A DNA stretch of 64,000 nucleotides from an uncultured Prevotellaceae bacterium (GTDB taxonomy: Bacteria; Bacteroidota; Bacteroidia; Bacteroidales; Bacteroidaceae), in NCBI GenBank assembly GCA_902790625.1, contig CADASP010000003.1, positions 153,261-217,260 of the forward strand. Reading direction: 5' to 3'. The notes under the pieces were generated by a model, which made no database searches, was not told the origin of the DNA, and saw only the letters and a list, made by a program, of their open reading frames with translations. This document shows positions 1-8,772 of this stretch, in pieces (position 1 is the stretch's first letter; each line of letters opens with the position of its first letter). Both the position numbers and the translations under genes were made by a program.

Positions 1-1061
1 ATGTTCATGGAGCCGAAAGTGTTGTTCGTGCGGAAGCGCGACTTTCGGTAGTTGTTGGTGTGAACGATGAAGCTGGCACCGACATACCAGCGCATGTTGT
101 TATAGACGATGCCGAAACGCCCGATGCCGTCGAGGTTGACATTCTCGAAGCTGAAGCCCTGCAGCTCGCTGCCCGCCATGTCGCTCGAACTCTTCTTGTA
201 GGCCAGGGCCGCCTGTCCGCTGGCGGCGAGCAGCCAGTGGTGGGGCAGCACCCAGTTGTAGGCATAGCCCGCCGAGAGGCTGAAGTTGTCGTAGCTGACG
301 TGGCGGAACATCAAACCCGAATCGAGTGGCACGGTGTTGACTCCCATGTGGCGGTTGATGAGTCGTTGCAGTTGCTCGTGGTTCACGTCGAGCGAGTTCT
401 TCGTATAGCCCAGCCCCGCCATCCACGATCCGCAGCTCACCTTCTGCAGGGTGCTCTGACTGAAGGCGGCGGGATAGGAGAAGCGTCCGTGGTTGAAGAT
501 GTAATAAGCGTTGAAACCCGTGATGCCCGCCTTGACACCGTTGAAGGGCACCCCTTCGAGCATCGACGTGTTGACACCCTCGCCCAGACGTGCATCGCGC
601 AGCTTGTAGTCGTTGCCCGTGCGACGGTAGAAGATGTCGATGCCTATCTGCGAGCTGTAGATGCTCAGGTCGAGCTGCTGTTTGATACGCTCCAGGTTGA
701 TGCCGCCCAGCTCGAAGGTGTAGCCCAGAAAGAACCATTTCCAGCCGAAGTAAGGGCCAAGGCGCAGATTCATGTCGGGCGAGAACGTGATCGACTGCAC
801 ATTGGGTGCGGCCGAGCGCAGAGTGTAGATGTCGTAGTTGTTGGTGGCTTGCAACATCACGGTGAAGATGTAGTGCTGCGGTTCGATGAACGTGGTATCC
901 AGACGGTCGAAGCCTCGCACCGTGCGCCGCAGTGGTGTCATCTTGTGGCGATGGGGGATGGTGTCGGCTTGCGCCCAGGTTTGCGCCACAGCGGGGCTGA
1001 ATGAAAAAAGAAAAATGATAAATGATAAACTGAATAGTCTACCAATCTTTTTTAGAACCAT
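1..1061 (-). CDS. DUF4421 family outer-membrane protein (3' end missing)
   Basis: The reading frame starts at ATG 1061 and runs off the left edge, so about 353 residues are visible and the C-terminus is absent. The first 27 residues form a signal peptide (MVLKKIGRLF start, ending ...SPAVAQ). The mature part is rich in alternating aromatic and polar residues (LGPYFGWKWFFLGYTFELGG; NNYRKSRFRTNNTFG), as in the DUF4421 family of Bacteroidetes beta-barrel-like envelope proteins, whose function is unknown. The part of the signal peptide reading LSFIIFLF is encoded by a TTTATCATT-type repeat that also occurs just upstream at 1089-1119, so a simple repeat appears to have become part of the secretion signal. 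Family assignment is from recognition of the sequence pattern; the role is not known. Confidence 0.75.
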   Translation of the reverse strand, partial: MVLKKIGRLFSLSFIIFLFSFSPAVAQTWAQADTIPHRHKMTPLRRTVRGFDRLDTTFIEPQHYIFTVMLQATNNYDIYTLRSAAPNVQSITFSPDMNLRLGPYFGWKWFFLGYTFELGGINLERIKQQLDLSIYSSQIGIDIFYRRTGNDYKLRDARLGEGVNTSMLEGVPFNGVKAGITGFNAYYIFNHGRFSYPAAFSQSTLQKVSCGSWMAGLGYTKNSLDVNHEQLQRLINRHMGVNTVPLDSGLMFRHVSYDNFSLSAGYAYNWVLPHHWLLAASGQAALAYKKSSSDMAGSELQGFSFENVNLDGIGRFGIVYNNMRWYVGASFIVHTNNYRKSRFRTNNTFGSMN

Positions 1062-1132
1062 ACTCCTGGCACCCCTTTGGGCGCAGCCTTTATCATTTGT
1101 CATTTATCATTTGTCGTTTAGGGCGCAGCCCG

Positions 1133-2116
1133 CTACAGCTTTCCTAATATCCTGTCGAGCACCCAGTTGGTGGGGGTGGCCGATACGCTGGTGCAAGCGC
1201 AGAGGCCAAAGCCCTGCAGGTGCTCGATGACGCTCTTGATGATGGGGAACTGTACGTAGGGCGGGTTGGGCACCTCGATGAGTTCGGTGCCATGGCTGGT
1301 GTGTAGCTCGATGGGGGCGTAGTTGAACACCGAGAAGGCCATCGACCCTTGTGTGCCCACAATGAGGATGCGGTCGGTGCGTGCGCTCTCGTGGGCCACA
1401 AAGCTCCACGAGCCGCTGCCCGGCACGCCATTCTCGAACTGGAAGACGGCGCTCACCGAGTCCTCGGCCGTGTAGAGGTGTCCGCGGTTGGTGCAGATGC
1501 CGTGGGCGTCGAGGATAACGCCGAAGATGTGTTGCAGCAGGTCGAGCTGATGTGGGGCCAGGTCGTAGAAGTAGCCGCCGCCGCTGATGGCGGGCTGCAG
1601 CCGCCAGGGTAGCGTCTCGGGGTGGGCATAGTCGAGCTGTCGTGGTGGCACGGCAAAGCGCACCTGCACGTTCACCGTCTGACCGATGATGCCCTGGTCG
1701 ATGATGTCCTTCACGCGCTGGAAGTAGGGCAGATAGCGGCGGTAGTAGGCCACGAAGCAGGGCTGCCCCGTCTGCTCGCTCACATAGTTGATGCGGGCAC
1801 AGTCGTCGTAGGTCGAGGCCAGCGGCTTCTCCACATAAACAGGCTTACCCGCCCTCATGGCCATGATGGCAAAGGTGGCGTGACTCGATGGCGGCGTGGC
1901 CACGTAGACGGCGTTCACCTCAGGGTCGAGGATGAGCTGCTGGGCATCGGTGTACCATCGTGGCACCCCATGGCGCTCGGCATACGAGCGGGCTTTCTGC
2001 TCGGTGCGGCTCATCACGGCCACCACGCTACTGCCTTCCACCTCGCTGAAGGCGGGGCCGCTCTTCAGCTCGCACACCTCGCCGCAGCCGATGAATCCCC
2101 ATTTCAGAAGCTTCAT
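1133..2116 (-). CDS. Gfo/Idh/MocA family NAD(P)-dependent oxidoreductase
   Basis: A 327-residue protein with an N-terminal Rossmann fold (KWGFIGCGEV, residues 4-13) and the family signature EKPLA after VYVATPPSSH. The middle has the substrate-side pattern GGGYFYDLAPHQLDLL, in which the His is the usual catalytic-region residue. Members oxidise or reduce sugars and related polyols with NAD(P); the substrate cannot be told here. I start at ATG 2116, because the 31 codons upstream translate part of the inverted-repeat promoter (2139-2206) and because MKLLKWGFIGCGEV is the normal start of the family. It is transcribed divergently from the membrane protein at 2222. Confidence 0.9.
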   Translation of the reverse strand: MKLLKWGFIGCGEVCELKSGPAFSEVEGSSVVAVMSRTEQKARSYAERHGVPRWYTDAQQLILDPEVNAVYVATPPSSHATFAIMAMRAGKPVYVEKPLASTYDDCARINYVSEQTGQPCFVAYYRRYLPYFQRVKDIIDQGIIGQTVNVQVRFAVPPRQLDYAHPETLPWRLQPAISGGGYFYDLAPHQLDLLQHIFGVILDAHGICTNRGHLYTAEDSVSAVFQFENGVPGSGSWSFVAHESARTDRILIVGTQGSMAFSVFNYAPIELHTSHGTELIEVPNPPYVQFPIIKSVIEHLQGFGLCACTSVSATPTNWVLDRILGKL

Positions 2117-2138
2117 GATTTCCGTTTTTCGCTTTTCG

Positions 2139-2206
2139 CGTGCAAAGGTACGAAAAAAAGTTAGGAGTAGGGAGTTACTCCTAACTTTTTTTCGTACCTT
2201 TGCACG
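2139..2206. promoter_or_regulatory. Perfect 31-bp inverted repeat carrying two divergent promoters
   Basis: The arms 2139-2169 and 2176-2206 are exact reverse complements around a 6-nt spacer. Each arm carries a Bacteroidetes -7 box TACCTTTG (2195-2202 on +; 2150-2143 on -), so one palindrome can serve both flanking genes. The centre is built from the TTAGGAGT motif that forms tandem repeats elsewhere in the window. Confidence 0.7.
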
Positions 2207-2221
2207 CAAATTACAGTTGTT

Positions 2222-2959
2222 ATGGAAAAGAAGAACGAACTCTCAGCACACCGTGCACGTAGTATTCAGGCTGTCTTAGGCGACGGCTTTCGGCTCTACA
2301 TACAGAACTTTTGGCGACTGGTGCGCTCGTCGTGGATGCAGGCCATCATCTACGCCCTTGTGTTTGGCGGTGCCTACACCTGCTTCTTCATGCTTCTGCT
2401 GCCCCGTCTGCTGGGGTCGGAGGTCAGCGGTCTGTCGTCGGTTGTAGGTTGGCCATTGGCCATTGTCAGTTGTCTGTTGGCGGTCATCGTCTTTGCCTTT
2501 GCCGGAGGCTTCGCACCCCTGAAGGAGCATTGGCTGACGGGTGCCATCACTCGGCCCGCCCATTGGTGGGGACGCTGGCCGTGGCGGCTCACCGTCAGAG
2601 GTCTGGCTCGTTTGCCCCGCATGCTATGGACCGTCATACGTGGCAAGCAGTTGGGAAGCCTCGTCACTGTGTCGCTGGTCATGTTTCTGGTGGTGCTGGT
2701 GCTCACAGTCATTTTGCAGTTGCCCGCCGTCATCTTAGGTCTGGCCAATGTTGAGGCCCAGGTGGGGCTGGCCGCCGGCGATGCCGTCGATATGCCCGAG
2801 AACCTCTGGCTGATTAATGTCGCCACCTTCTCCGTCTGCTCGTTGCTGCAGGCCTATATCCACCTCGGCACCCTCTTCCCCCTCTACTACATCTGGCGCA
2901 ACGCCGTTTTTGGGCTCAGGGGCAAAGGAGCAGAAGGAGAAGACTCACAAAACTCCTAA
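2222..2959 (+). CDS. Multi-pass membrane protein, function unknown
   Basis: A 245-residue protein with about five hydrophobic spans: IIYALVFGGAYTCFFMLLL (near 40), PLAIVSCLLAVIVFAFAGG (near 78), SLVTVSLVMFLVVLVLTVIL (near 145) and a C-terminal pair. No catalytic motif is visible. It starts 20 nt after the -7 box of the inverted-repeat promoter. I do not recognise the family with confidence; it resembles small uncharacterised integral membrane proteins common in Prevotella. Confidence 0.75.
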   Translation: MEKKNELSAHRARSIQAVLGDGFRLYIQNFWRLVRSSWMQAIIYALVFGGAYTCFFMLLLPRLLGSEVSGLSSVVGWPLAIVSCLLAVIVFAFAGGFAPLKEHWLTGAITRPAHWWGRWPWRLTVRGLARLPRMLWTVIRGKQLGSLVTVSLVMFLVVLVLTVILQLPAVILGLANVEAQVGLAAGDAVDMPENLWLINVATFSVCSLLQAYIHLGTLFPLYYIWRNAVFGLRGKGAEGEDSQNS

Positions 2960-3448
2960 ACTCCTTAGCAATGGGAAAAAACGAATAGTTGCGGTTGAAG
3001 GAAATCTTGAAAGTAAACAGAAAATACAGCTTGTTTAAGAAACGAATTTGAATAATCGATATTATTCTTTTCACGAATAAGTATAAATATGTTTATCCGT
3101 AAAGAAGTGCAATTGACGCTTCACCGTCTTTTCAACCGTACCTTCGAAAAATATTGGGACGATGATGAACGCGAAAGCGCCCCGAAAGGGCAATAAGCGC
3201 ATAGCCCAGGGCATCGCCCTGAGTATGCTCGAGGGGAGCGTGAAACGCCCTGAAAGGGCAAAAGCCCTCCCTTTTCCCATAGGAAATATCATGCTTTTGC
3301 CCCTTCAGGGCGATGGTTGCACATACAAACTACCCAGGACGATGCCCTGGGCTATGAGCTTTTTGGCCTTTCAGGCCGCCGTCCAACAATACTTTAATCG
3401 TTCCATATTATTATGTAGAATATAAAAACTTCCAAGAAAGAACAGATA
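2960..3448. repeat. Gene-free gap with REP-like GC hairpins
   Basis: No gene is seen. Near 3055-3080 is an AT-rich stretch with TTATTCTTTTCACGAATAA, resembling another at 25172-25200. From about 3165 to 3380 there are several copies of short hairpins of the types GCCCTGAAAGGGC and CCCAGGGCATCGCCCTGGG-like, in both orientations, giving an overall inverted arrangement. ACCGTCTTTTCAACCGTA at 3124-3141 recurs near 31668. These look like dispersed REP-type elements. Confidence 0.6.
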
Positions 3449-4561
3449 ATGAAACAGCGCATACTTTTTATTGATCGCGACGGCACACTGGTGGAAGAAC
3501 CTCACGACGAGCAGGTGGATGCCATCGAGAAGATTCGTTTCAAGCCCGGCGTGTTCCGCTGGCTGGGACTGATAGCCGAGCGCACCGACTATCGGCTGGT
3601 GATGGTGAGCAACCAAGACGGTCTGGGCACCGACTCTTTTCCCGAGGACACCTTCTGGCCCGCCCACAACTTCATCCTCGACGCCCTGCGCGGCGAGGGC
3701 ATCGTGTTCGACGACATCCTCGTCGACCCCCATTTCCCCGAAGACAACGCCCCCACACGCAAGCCCGGCACGGGGCTGGTGCAGAAGTACATCGACGATG
3801 TGGAGCACTACGACATCGCTGGCAGCTACGTCATCGGCGACCGCGAAACCGACCGTCTCTTCGCACAGAACATTGGGTGCAAAGCCCTTATCATAGATTC
3901 CACACCACAAGGTTCAACGTCCAACGTTCAACGTCCAACGTCCTTCGGTTGGCAGCAGGTGGCCGAAACCGTCATTGATGGTGAGCGGCGGGCCAGCGTG
4001 CGACGCACCACCAAGGAGACCGACATCTACGTGGAGCTGGCCTTGGACGGGCAGGGCACCTGCCACATCGACACGGGTCTGGGATTCTTCGACCACATGC
4101 TGGAGCAGATAGGCCGTCATGGCGGCATCGACCTCGACATCCATGTGAAGGGTGATTTGAACGTCGACGAGCACCACACCATCGAGGACACCGCCCTCGC
4201 CTTGGGCGACTGCCTGCGCCAGGCCTTGGGCAGCAAGCGCGGCATTGAGCGCTACGGATTCTCGTTGCCCATGGACGACTGCCAGGCCATCGTCAGCCTC
4301 GACTTCGGAGGCCGTCCGTGGCTCGTCTGGCAGACCGAGTTCCACCGTGAACGCATTGGCGACGTGCCCACCGAGATGTTCTTGCATTTCTTCAAGAGTC
4401 TCAGCGATGCCGCCCTGATGAACCTCTACGTTCATGCCGAGGGGCAGAACGAGCATCACAAGATTGAGGCTATCTTCAAGGCCTTGGCGCGCAGTCTGCG
4501 CCAGGCTGTCCGCCGCGATGTCTTCCGCTATCAGCTGCCCAGTACCAAGGGGGTGCTTTAG
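3449..4561 (+). CDS. hisB: Bifunctional histidinol-phosphatase / imidazoleglycerol-phosphate dehydratase
   Basis: A 370-residue two-domain enzyme of histidine biosynthesis. Residues 1-165 are a HAD phosphatase (DRDGT nucleophile motif at 8-12; [31 protein letters not shown]), removing phosphate from histidinol phosphate. Residues 185-370 are IGP dehydratase (DEHHTIED and [17 protein letters not shown] metal-binding motifs). The zinc-site cysteines of the E. coli phosphatase loop are replaced ([14 protein letters not shown]), which is usual in Bacteroidetes. The inter-domain linker is partly encoded by a tandem repeat at 3911-3943 (units CAACGT(T/C)), read as [10 protein letters not shown], which looks like a later in-frame insertion. 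It stands apart from other his genes here. Confidence 0.95.
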   Translation: MKQRILFIDRDGTLVEEPHDEQVDAIEKIRFKPGVFRWLGLIAERTDYRLVMVSNQDGLGTDSFPEDTFWPAHNFILDALRGEGIVFDDILVDPHFPEDNAPTRKPGTGLVQKYIDDVEHYDIAGSYVIGDRETDRLFAQNIGCKALIIDSTPQGSTSNVQRPTSFGWQQVAETVIDGERRASVRRTTKETDIYVELALDGQGTCHIDTGLGFFDHMLEQIGRHGGIDLDIHVKGDLNVDEHHTIEDTALALGDCLRQALGSKRGIERYGFSLPMDDCQAIVSLDFGGRPWLVWQTEFHRERIGDVPTEMFLHFFKSLSDAALMNLYVHAEGQNEHHKIEAIFKALARSLRQAVRRDVFRYQLPSTKGVL

Positions 4562-4674
4562 AGTTAGGAGTTAGGAGTTAGAAGTTAGGAGTTAGAAGTT
4601 AGGAGTTAGAAGTTAGGAGTTGGGAGGTCTCTCGCAGTTTTTAACTCCTAACTCCTAACTCTTAACTCCTAACT
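4562..4674. terminator. AGTTAGGAGT tandem array forming a bidirectional hairpin
   Basis: A run of GAGTTAGGAGTTAGAAGTTAGGAGTT on the left is followed by AACTCCTAACTCCTAACTC on the right, so the transcript from either side can fold into a long hairpin with TTTTT in between. It lies exactly between the convergent hisB and rlmH genes and probably acts as a shared terminator. It is one of several arrays of the same unit in this window. Confidence 0.55.
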
Positions 4675-5145
4675 CTATTCGTGGTGATACGGCTCACCCT
4701 TGATGATGGTGCAGGCGCGGTAGAGCTGTTCTACGAAAACCAGCCGAACCATTTGGTGCGAGAATGTCAGGCGCGACAACGACAACTGTTCGTTGGCTCG
4801 CGCATATACTTGGGGCGAAAAACCGTATGGGCCACCGATGACGAACACCAGACGTCGGGCTGTGGCCTGTTTGCGTTGTAGCCATGCCGCCAGCTCCAAG
4901 CTCCGCATCTCGCTCCCGTGCTCGTCGAGCAGCACCACCACGTCGCTGGGCTGCAGTTGGCGCATGATCAGCTCGCCCTCGGCTTGCTTCTGCTGCTCTT
5001 CCGATAGGTTTTTCGTGTTTTTAAGTTCGGGAATCACAATCATCCCGAAGGGCATATAGTGGCCTATGCGCTCGGCATAGTCGTTGATGCCCGCCACGAA
5101 ATGTTTATTGGCCGTGCGGCCCACCATCAACAGCTCCGTCTTCAT
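4675..5145 (-). CDS. rlmH: 23S rRNA (pseudouridine-1915-N3)-methyltransferase
   Basis: A 156-residue SPOUT methyltransferase of normal length. The AdoMet-binding knot is visible in FVIGGPYGFSPQVYARA and the C-terminus LTFSHQMVRLVFVEQLYRA...YHHE is the RlmH signature. It methylates pseudouridine 1915 in helix 69 of assembled 70S ribosomes. The stop codon touches the repeat array at 4562-4674. Confidence 0.95.
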   Translation of the reverse strand: MKTELLMVGRTANKHFVAGINDYAERIGHYMPFGMIVIPELKNTKNLSEEQQKQAEGELIMRQLQPSDVVVLLDEHGSEMRSLELAAWLQRKQATARRLVFVIGGPYGFSPQVYARANEQLSLSRLTFSHQMVRLVFVEQLYRACTIIKGEPYHHE

Positions 5146-5182
5146 CGTCGTTCTTGGATAGTTGTCTATGAACAGTGCAATC

Positions 5183-5237
5183 TCTCACCACTCACCTCTC
5201 ACCACTCACCTCTCACCACTCACCTCTTACCACTCAC
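5183..5237. repeat. CACTCACCTCTCAC short tandem repeat
   Basis: About four copies of a 13-14-mer ending in the stop codon of the pantothenate kinase gene. A reverse-oriented relative (GGTGAGAGGTGAGAGATGAG) lies inside the coding sequence at 26150-26190. Confidence 0.7.
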
Positions 5238-6058
5238 TTCTTGCCATACGCCAGCGCGGCGCCGATGGCTGTGCAATACTCCGAGAACTTGGGGATGTGG
5301 AAGCGAACACCGTAGAGCCGCTCCAGTGCGGGGAACACCTCTTTGCACTGGGGCAACAGCGATAGGTTGCCAATGAGCACCATGTCGCGACAGCCGGTGC
5401 CCTGTGCTGCCAGCACGGCCGCCGAGCCGATGCTCTGCAGCACCATCGAGATGATGCCGCATGCGATGTCCTCTCTGGAGACGTCGTTTTGTGCACGGGC
5501 GAAGATGCTGGCCGTGGCCTCCATGGGCAGTCCGGGCAACGGCTGTGCCGAGATGTCGCCGATGAGCAGGTTCACGTGCCTGATGTCGCCCTGCATGGCC
5601 AGTGCCGACACCTGCTTGATGTCGCTCGTGTTCAGCATGATGCGCGACAGGCCCTGTAGCGTTCCGCCGCCGATGCCGATGCCGCCGATGTGGCGGATGT
5701 CGTTGCCGCCCTGGCACATCACAAACGAGGTGCCCGTGCCCATCGACACCACCATGGCGTGGTCCAGATGGCTCTCGTAGATGGCACCCAGCGCGTCGGC
5801 CACAAACTCGTCGCAGCGGCTTGTGGCCACGCCATACACATCGTTCTTCACATAGGCCGCACCGACGCCCGTCAGCATCACATGCTCCACGTTGCCCAGC
5901 TCAATGTTGTTGTCGTGCAGATACTTGCCAAAGGCCCCATAGAGCGAGGTGATGGGGTCGGCGGCACTGATGCGCAGTGGGGCCGACGGTTTGCCGTCGA
6001 CCAAGCCTACAATCTTCGTGGTGGAGATACCCACGTCTATTCCAATGATGATTCCCAT
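5234..6058 (-). CDS. coaW: Type II pantothenate kinase
   Basis: A 274-residue ASKHA-fold kinase. IIIGIDVGISTTKIVGL at the start is the phosphate-1 loop, VVSMGTGTSFV near residue 105 is phosphate 2, and GIGGGTLQGLSRIML is typical of type II pantothenate kinases. It phosphorylates pantothenate in the first step of coenzyme A synthesis. It lies in the same direction as rlmH with a repeat-filled gap of 88 nt. Confidence 0.88.
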   Translation of the reverse strand: MGIIIGIDVGISTTKIVGLVDGKPSAPLRISAADPITSLYGAFGKYLHDNNIELGNVEHVMLTGVGAAYVKNDVYGVATSRCDEFVADALGAIYESHLDHAMVVSMGTGTSFVMCQGGNDIRHIGGIGIGGGTLQGLSRIMLNTSDIKQVSALAMQGDIRHVNLLIGDISAQPLPGLPMEATASIFARAQNDVSREDIACGIISMVLQSIGSAAVLAAQGTGCRDMVLIGNLSLLPQCKEVFPALERLYGVRFHIPKFSEYCTAIGAALAYGKK

Positions 6059-6106
6059 TTTATTTGAGTTAGAAATTAGGAGTTAGGAGTTCTTGCTACT
6101 TCACAC

Positions 6107-6952
6107 TTATCTTACGGTGATATGGAAACAGGGTTGGTGCACCTCATATTTGATGTAGCAGCGACCCTGTTGCCGCATGTCGCGCAGCACTTCGCTGAGC
6201 ACATATTTCAGCTTGTCGTCGGTTGTGGTGTGGCTGAACACGACGGGCGTGTACTGGTTGTAGTTGATGTCGAAGGTGGTGCCATAGAGGTGACACGAGC
6301 GCTCAGTGGCGTTTTTGTTCGATTGCTTCAGCTTTCTCACGTCGGCCTCGGTGCGCAGCACACTGCTCACCACCATCCGGTGCAGCGGTAGCCCTTTCAC
6401 TTGCAGCGAGTCGAAGAAGGTGCGCCCGATGTCCTCGAGCAGGATGGCGGCGCGGGGCACCAAGTAGGGGATGCTGGAATCGAGGTGGGCCATAGAGTAG
6501 TAGGGCGACAAGGCCATGAACACCAGCTCGTCCTTTCGCTGCTCCGCGTCGGCACGGTCGCGCACAGGTTTCACCCCCCAGTGTTCGGCAGCAAGCAGCT
6601 GCACGTGGTTGCTGTCGGGGAAGGCCTCGGCATAGCTGGGCACGCTCTTGATGGGGTGGGGGGAAAGCCTCACCCCCAGCCCCTCTCCAAGGGGAGAGGG
6701 GAGTGTATAGTTCTTATCCTTGTGCTTGTCGCAGAGTGTATACTCTCCCCTCTCCCTTTGGAGATGGGCTGGGGATGAGGCTGATGGACTGTCGGTTGCG
6801 AGGCTGTCGGGCATTTCGCTGTTGGTTGCGAGGCTATTGGTTGTTTGGCTGGTGGGAGCAATACCTGGGAAGATGCAGCGCACCAGTGCCAGCACCATCA
6901 CGATGATGCCCAGCGTCTGCACATACCGATGTTTCAGTTGTTTCGTTGCCAT
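6107..6952 (-). CDS. DUF5715 family protein, membrane-anchored
   Basis: Translated from ATG 6952 (MATKQLKHRYVQTLG) this is 281 residues: a short cytosolic start, one membrane span near 12-30 (TLGIIVMVLALVRCIFPGI), a Ser/Thr-rich linker and a C-terminal domain with LRTEADVRKLK...SCHLYGTTFDINYNQY. The His-x6-Asp pattern recalls metal sites of M15 peptidases, but that is inference. I reject the 93 codons upstream: they read through a promoter (TACCTTTG on -, 6969-6962) and low-complexity Lys/Phe sequence. The linker contains an in-frame copy of a 115-bp hairpin element (6667-6781), read as [17 protein letters not shown]. Confidence 0.7.
   Translation of the reverse strand: MATKQLKHRYVQTLGIIVMVLALVRCIFPGIAPTSQTTNSLATNSEMPDSLATDSPSASSPAHLQRERGEYTLCDKHKDKNYTLPSPLGEGLGVRLSPHPIKSVPSYAEAFPDSNHVQLLAAEHWGVKPVRDRADAEQRKDELVFMALSPYYSMAHLDSSIPYLVPRAAILLEDIGRTFFDSLQVKGLPLHRMVVSSVLRTEADVRKLKQSNKNATERSCHLYGTTFDINYNQYTPVVFSHTTTDDKLKYVLSEVLRDMRQQGRCYIKYEVHQPCFHITVR
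6667..6781. repeat. 115-bp GCCTCACCCCC hairpin element inside the DUF5715 gene
   Basis: Begins GCCTCACCCCCAGCCCCTCTCC and ends with the imperfect complement GGGCTGGGGATGAGGC; each arm also contains a smaller hairpin (CTCTCCAAGGGGAGAG). The centre (GTGTATAGTTCTTATCCTTG...) is homologous to the centre of the copy in guaA at 38353-38468. The gene's frame stays open through it. Confidence 0.8.
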
Positions 6953-7168
6953 TTCGGCTCGCAAAGGTACGAAGATTTTTTGAAATACACCACATTTCTT
7001 CTGAAAAAAGCCTTTTCGGCTTTCCCGTTTTACCTTTTTGGGGGGCTTATAGGTTTTGTGTGAAGACGAAATCTTCGGGAAATGGCCTTTTTTCAGGTAT
7101 GCCATTTTGCTTCCGAAAAAAAGGAGCACGACTTTTGAAAATTTGGCGTTGACTTTTTGAAAAAAGGC

Positions 7169-7192
7169 GTTGACTTTTTGCAAAAAGTCAAC
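7169..7192 (-). terminator. 24-bp perfect palindrome, likely terminator of the Srf operon
   Basis: GTTGACTTTTTGCAAAAAGTCAAC is a perfect palindrome. On the minus strand it is followed by GCCTTTTTTC, giving a hairpin plus T-run downstream of the last island gene (7352). A direct repeat of its left half, GGCGTTGACTTTTTG, lies at 7145-7159. Confidence 0.5.
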
Positions 7193-7351
7193 GTCCAATT
7201 TTTCTTTACAAAATGCACTATGCCTTTGCATAAACTATGCGCTCTCTTTAGGGGCAAGGTTGCGCGTAGTTTTCTGCATAGGACACGTCTAAATAATTAT
7301 GAAATTCCGTATGCGGAAGAAAGACTTAAAATTTGTAAATGTCCACAAAAT

Positions 7352-7573
7352 TCATGTCCGTTGAGGGTAATTTGTTCCCGACTGATAACTATTTCTCCGA
7401 GAATGTTCATTGTCGGATTCTGATAGGGCATACTTATCAACTGTAGGTGCATCAACTATCACGTTTTGTTGACAATTGGGACATTGGCATTGCACCCGTA
7501 TGCCAGGTTGCGAAGATACTAAAAACACTTGTCTACAATAGGGACAAGACACTTCGAATTCAATGTTCTCCAT
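7352..7573 (-). pseudogene. Truncated duplicate of the zinc-ribbon gene at 7659
   Basis: The 73 codons match the first 73 of the neighbouring gene closely (CPYCRQVFLVSSQPGI versus CPYCGQTFLVSSQPGI; four zinc-ribbon cysteines kept) and then stop at the equivalent of PQQA. The DNA just upstream, CTTATTATAGACAAAACATAATAACA on the minus strand, also matches the last codons of the gene at 8773 that precede the full copy. The duplication therefore covers a block spanning that gene junction. It has lost the linker, membrane span and C-terminal domain. It could still be translated as a small zinc-ribbon protein, but a remnant is more likely. Confidence 0.75.
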
Positions 7574-7658
7574 AGAGTGTTATTATGTTTTGTCTATAAT
7601 AAGTCAATTATTTCAATATGCACAAGTATTCAGGAACTTATTACCACATTGAATAACA

Positions 7659-8765
7659 TCAAAAATCATCCTCATGGAAATAAATTTTGAGTTTGTATGT
7701 ATAATAGTCTGATGAATACATTGGTTTGGTGTGAATTTTGAAAGAGTGACCTCCAGGAATGAGATATCCATTACCTGCTTCATTAATACTAATTCGGTAT
7801 CCATTATCCAAAACAATTTCAGGATAGTACATCCTGCTTACAGTATAATTCCAATCATAAGTAACTATTCTCCATGCTCTACCTACTGGCACTGAGATGT
7901 ACTGTGATTCGGCGTAATATGTAGTACCACCATTCCCGTTACTTGCTTGGTGTGATCCATAATTACAATAATAACTTCGCATCGAGTAACCATCAGTAAC
8001 CATCTCAATCTCTACAACTTTATTCCTGGCTTCTTCATCGGCTGCAACCAGTCGGTTATACCTGCTAAGTTCTGATGATGCTTCGTTACGATGACCCCCT
8101 TTTGGATAATCACGAAGATAATTTTCAAGCAGCGAAACACTTTTCTTCAGATTATCCTCAGAAAGTCCATATTTGGTTGAATGCCATGCTATAGAATCAT
8201 TGACAAATGCTTTTACGATGGTTTCCATTGAGGTTTTATGTTCAGGGAGTGCATCTGACTGGTGTTTGGAAAGGAACTCCCGCGCAGCATATACGTCGCC
8301 TTTGGTCTTCGCTGAATTATAATCTGCCAATTCCTTTTGTTTTGGAGTATAGATGCCGAAAAACCAGAAAGCTGCTCCACCTAAAAGCAGGGCAATAATC
8401 AATAATGGTATGATTAGTTTCTTTGCTGTACTGCTCTGCTTTTTATCATAAACAGGTGGATCTTGTGGCGGAAGAACGGTGGCAGCATATTGTTGATTGT
8501 TATTGTTTTGTTGCGCACCTATCGGATAGTAATGTATCTCTGGTGTTGCTTGTTGAGGATAATTAGTTTCCGACTGATAACTATTTATCTGAGAATCTTC
8601 AAAGTCGGATTCTGATAGGACATAGTTGTCAACTGTAGGTGCATCAACTATCACGTCTTGTTGACAATTGGGGCATTGGCATTGCACCTGTATACCTGGT
8701 TGTGAAGATACCAGAAATGTTTGCCCACAATAAGGGCAAGCAACTTCGAATTCAATATTATCCAT
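7659..8765 (-). CDS. Zinc-ribbon, single-pass membrane protein of the Srf operon
   Basis: 368 residues. Residues 10-34 hold a zinc ribbon (C10, C13, C31, C34), followed by a Gln/Asn/Pro-rich linker (to about 115), one membrane span (LIIPLLIIALLLGGAAFWFFGIY, about 118-140), a helical segment with two YP-type repeats (LLENYLRDYPKGGHRNEASSEL) like those in the GTPase at 13530, and a beta-rich C-terminal domain from about 240 (YISVPVGRAWRIVTYDWNYTV). The layout suggests a cytosolic ribbon and a periplasmic domain. It is the last full gene of the operon, 7 nt after its neighbour. I do not recognise the C-terminal domain. Confidence 0.75.
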   Translation of the reverse strand: MDNIEFEVACPYCGQTFLVSSQPGIQVQCQCPNCQQDVIVDAPTVDNYVLSESDFEDSQINSYQSETNYPQQATPEIHYYPIGAQQNNNNQQYAATVLPPQDPPVYDKKQSSTAKKLIIPLLIIALLLGGAAFWFFGIYTPKQKELADYNSAKTKGDVYAAREFLSKHQSDALPEHKTSMETIVKAFVNDSIAWHSTKYGLSEDNLKKSVSLLENYLRDYPKGGHRNEASSELSRYNRLVAADEEARNKVVEIEMVTDGYSMRSYYCNYGSHQASNGNGGTTYYAESQYISVPVGRAWRIVTYDWNYTVSRMYYPEIVLDNGYRISINEAGNGYLIPGGHSFKIHTKPMYSSDYYTYKLKIYFHEDDF

Positions 8766-8772
8766 ATATCTG

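Noticed and set aside
60..1004. 314-residue plus-strand frame opposite the DUF4421 gene
   Set aside because: It is the antisense of a gene with a clear signal peptide and family pattern; the translation has no recognisable motif.
6953..7231. N-terminal extension of the DUF5715 protein
   Set aside because: It crosses a TACCTTTG promoter and translates low-complexity Lys/Phe DNA outside the family domain.
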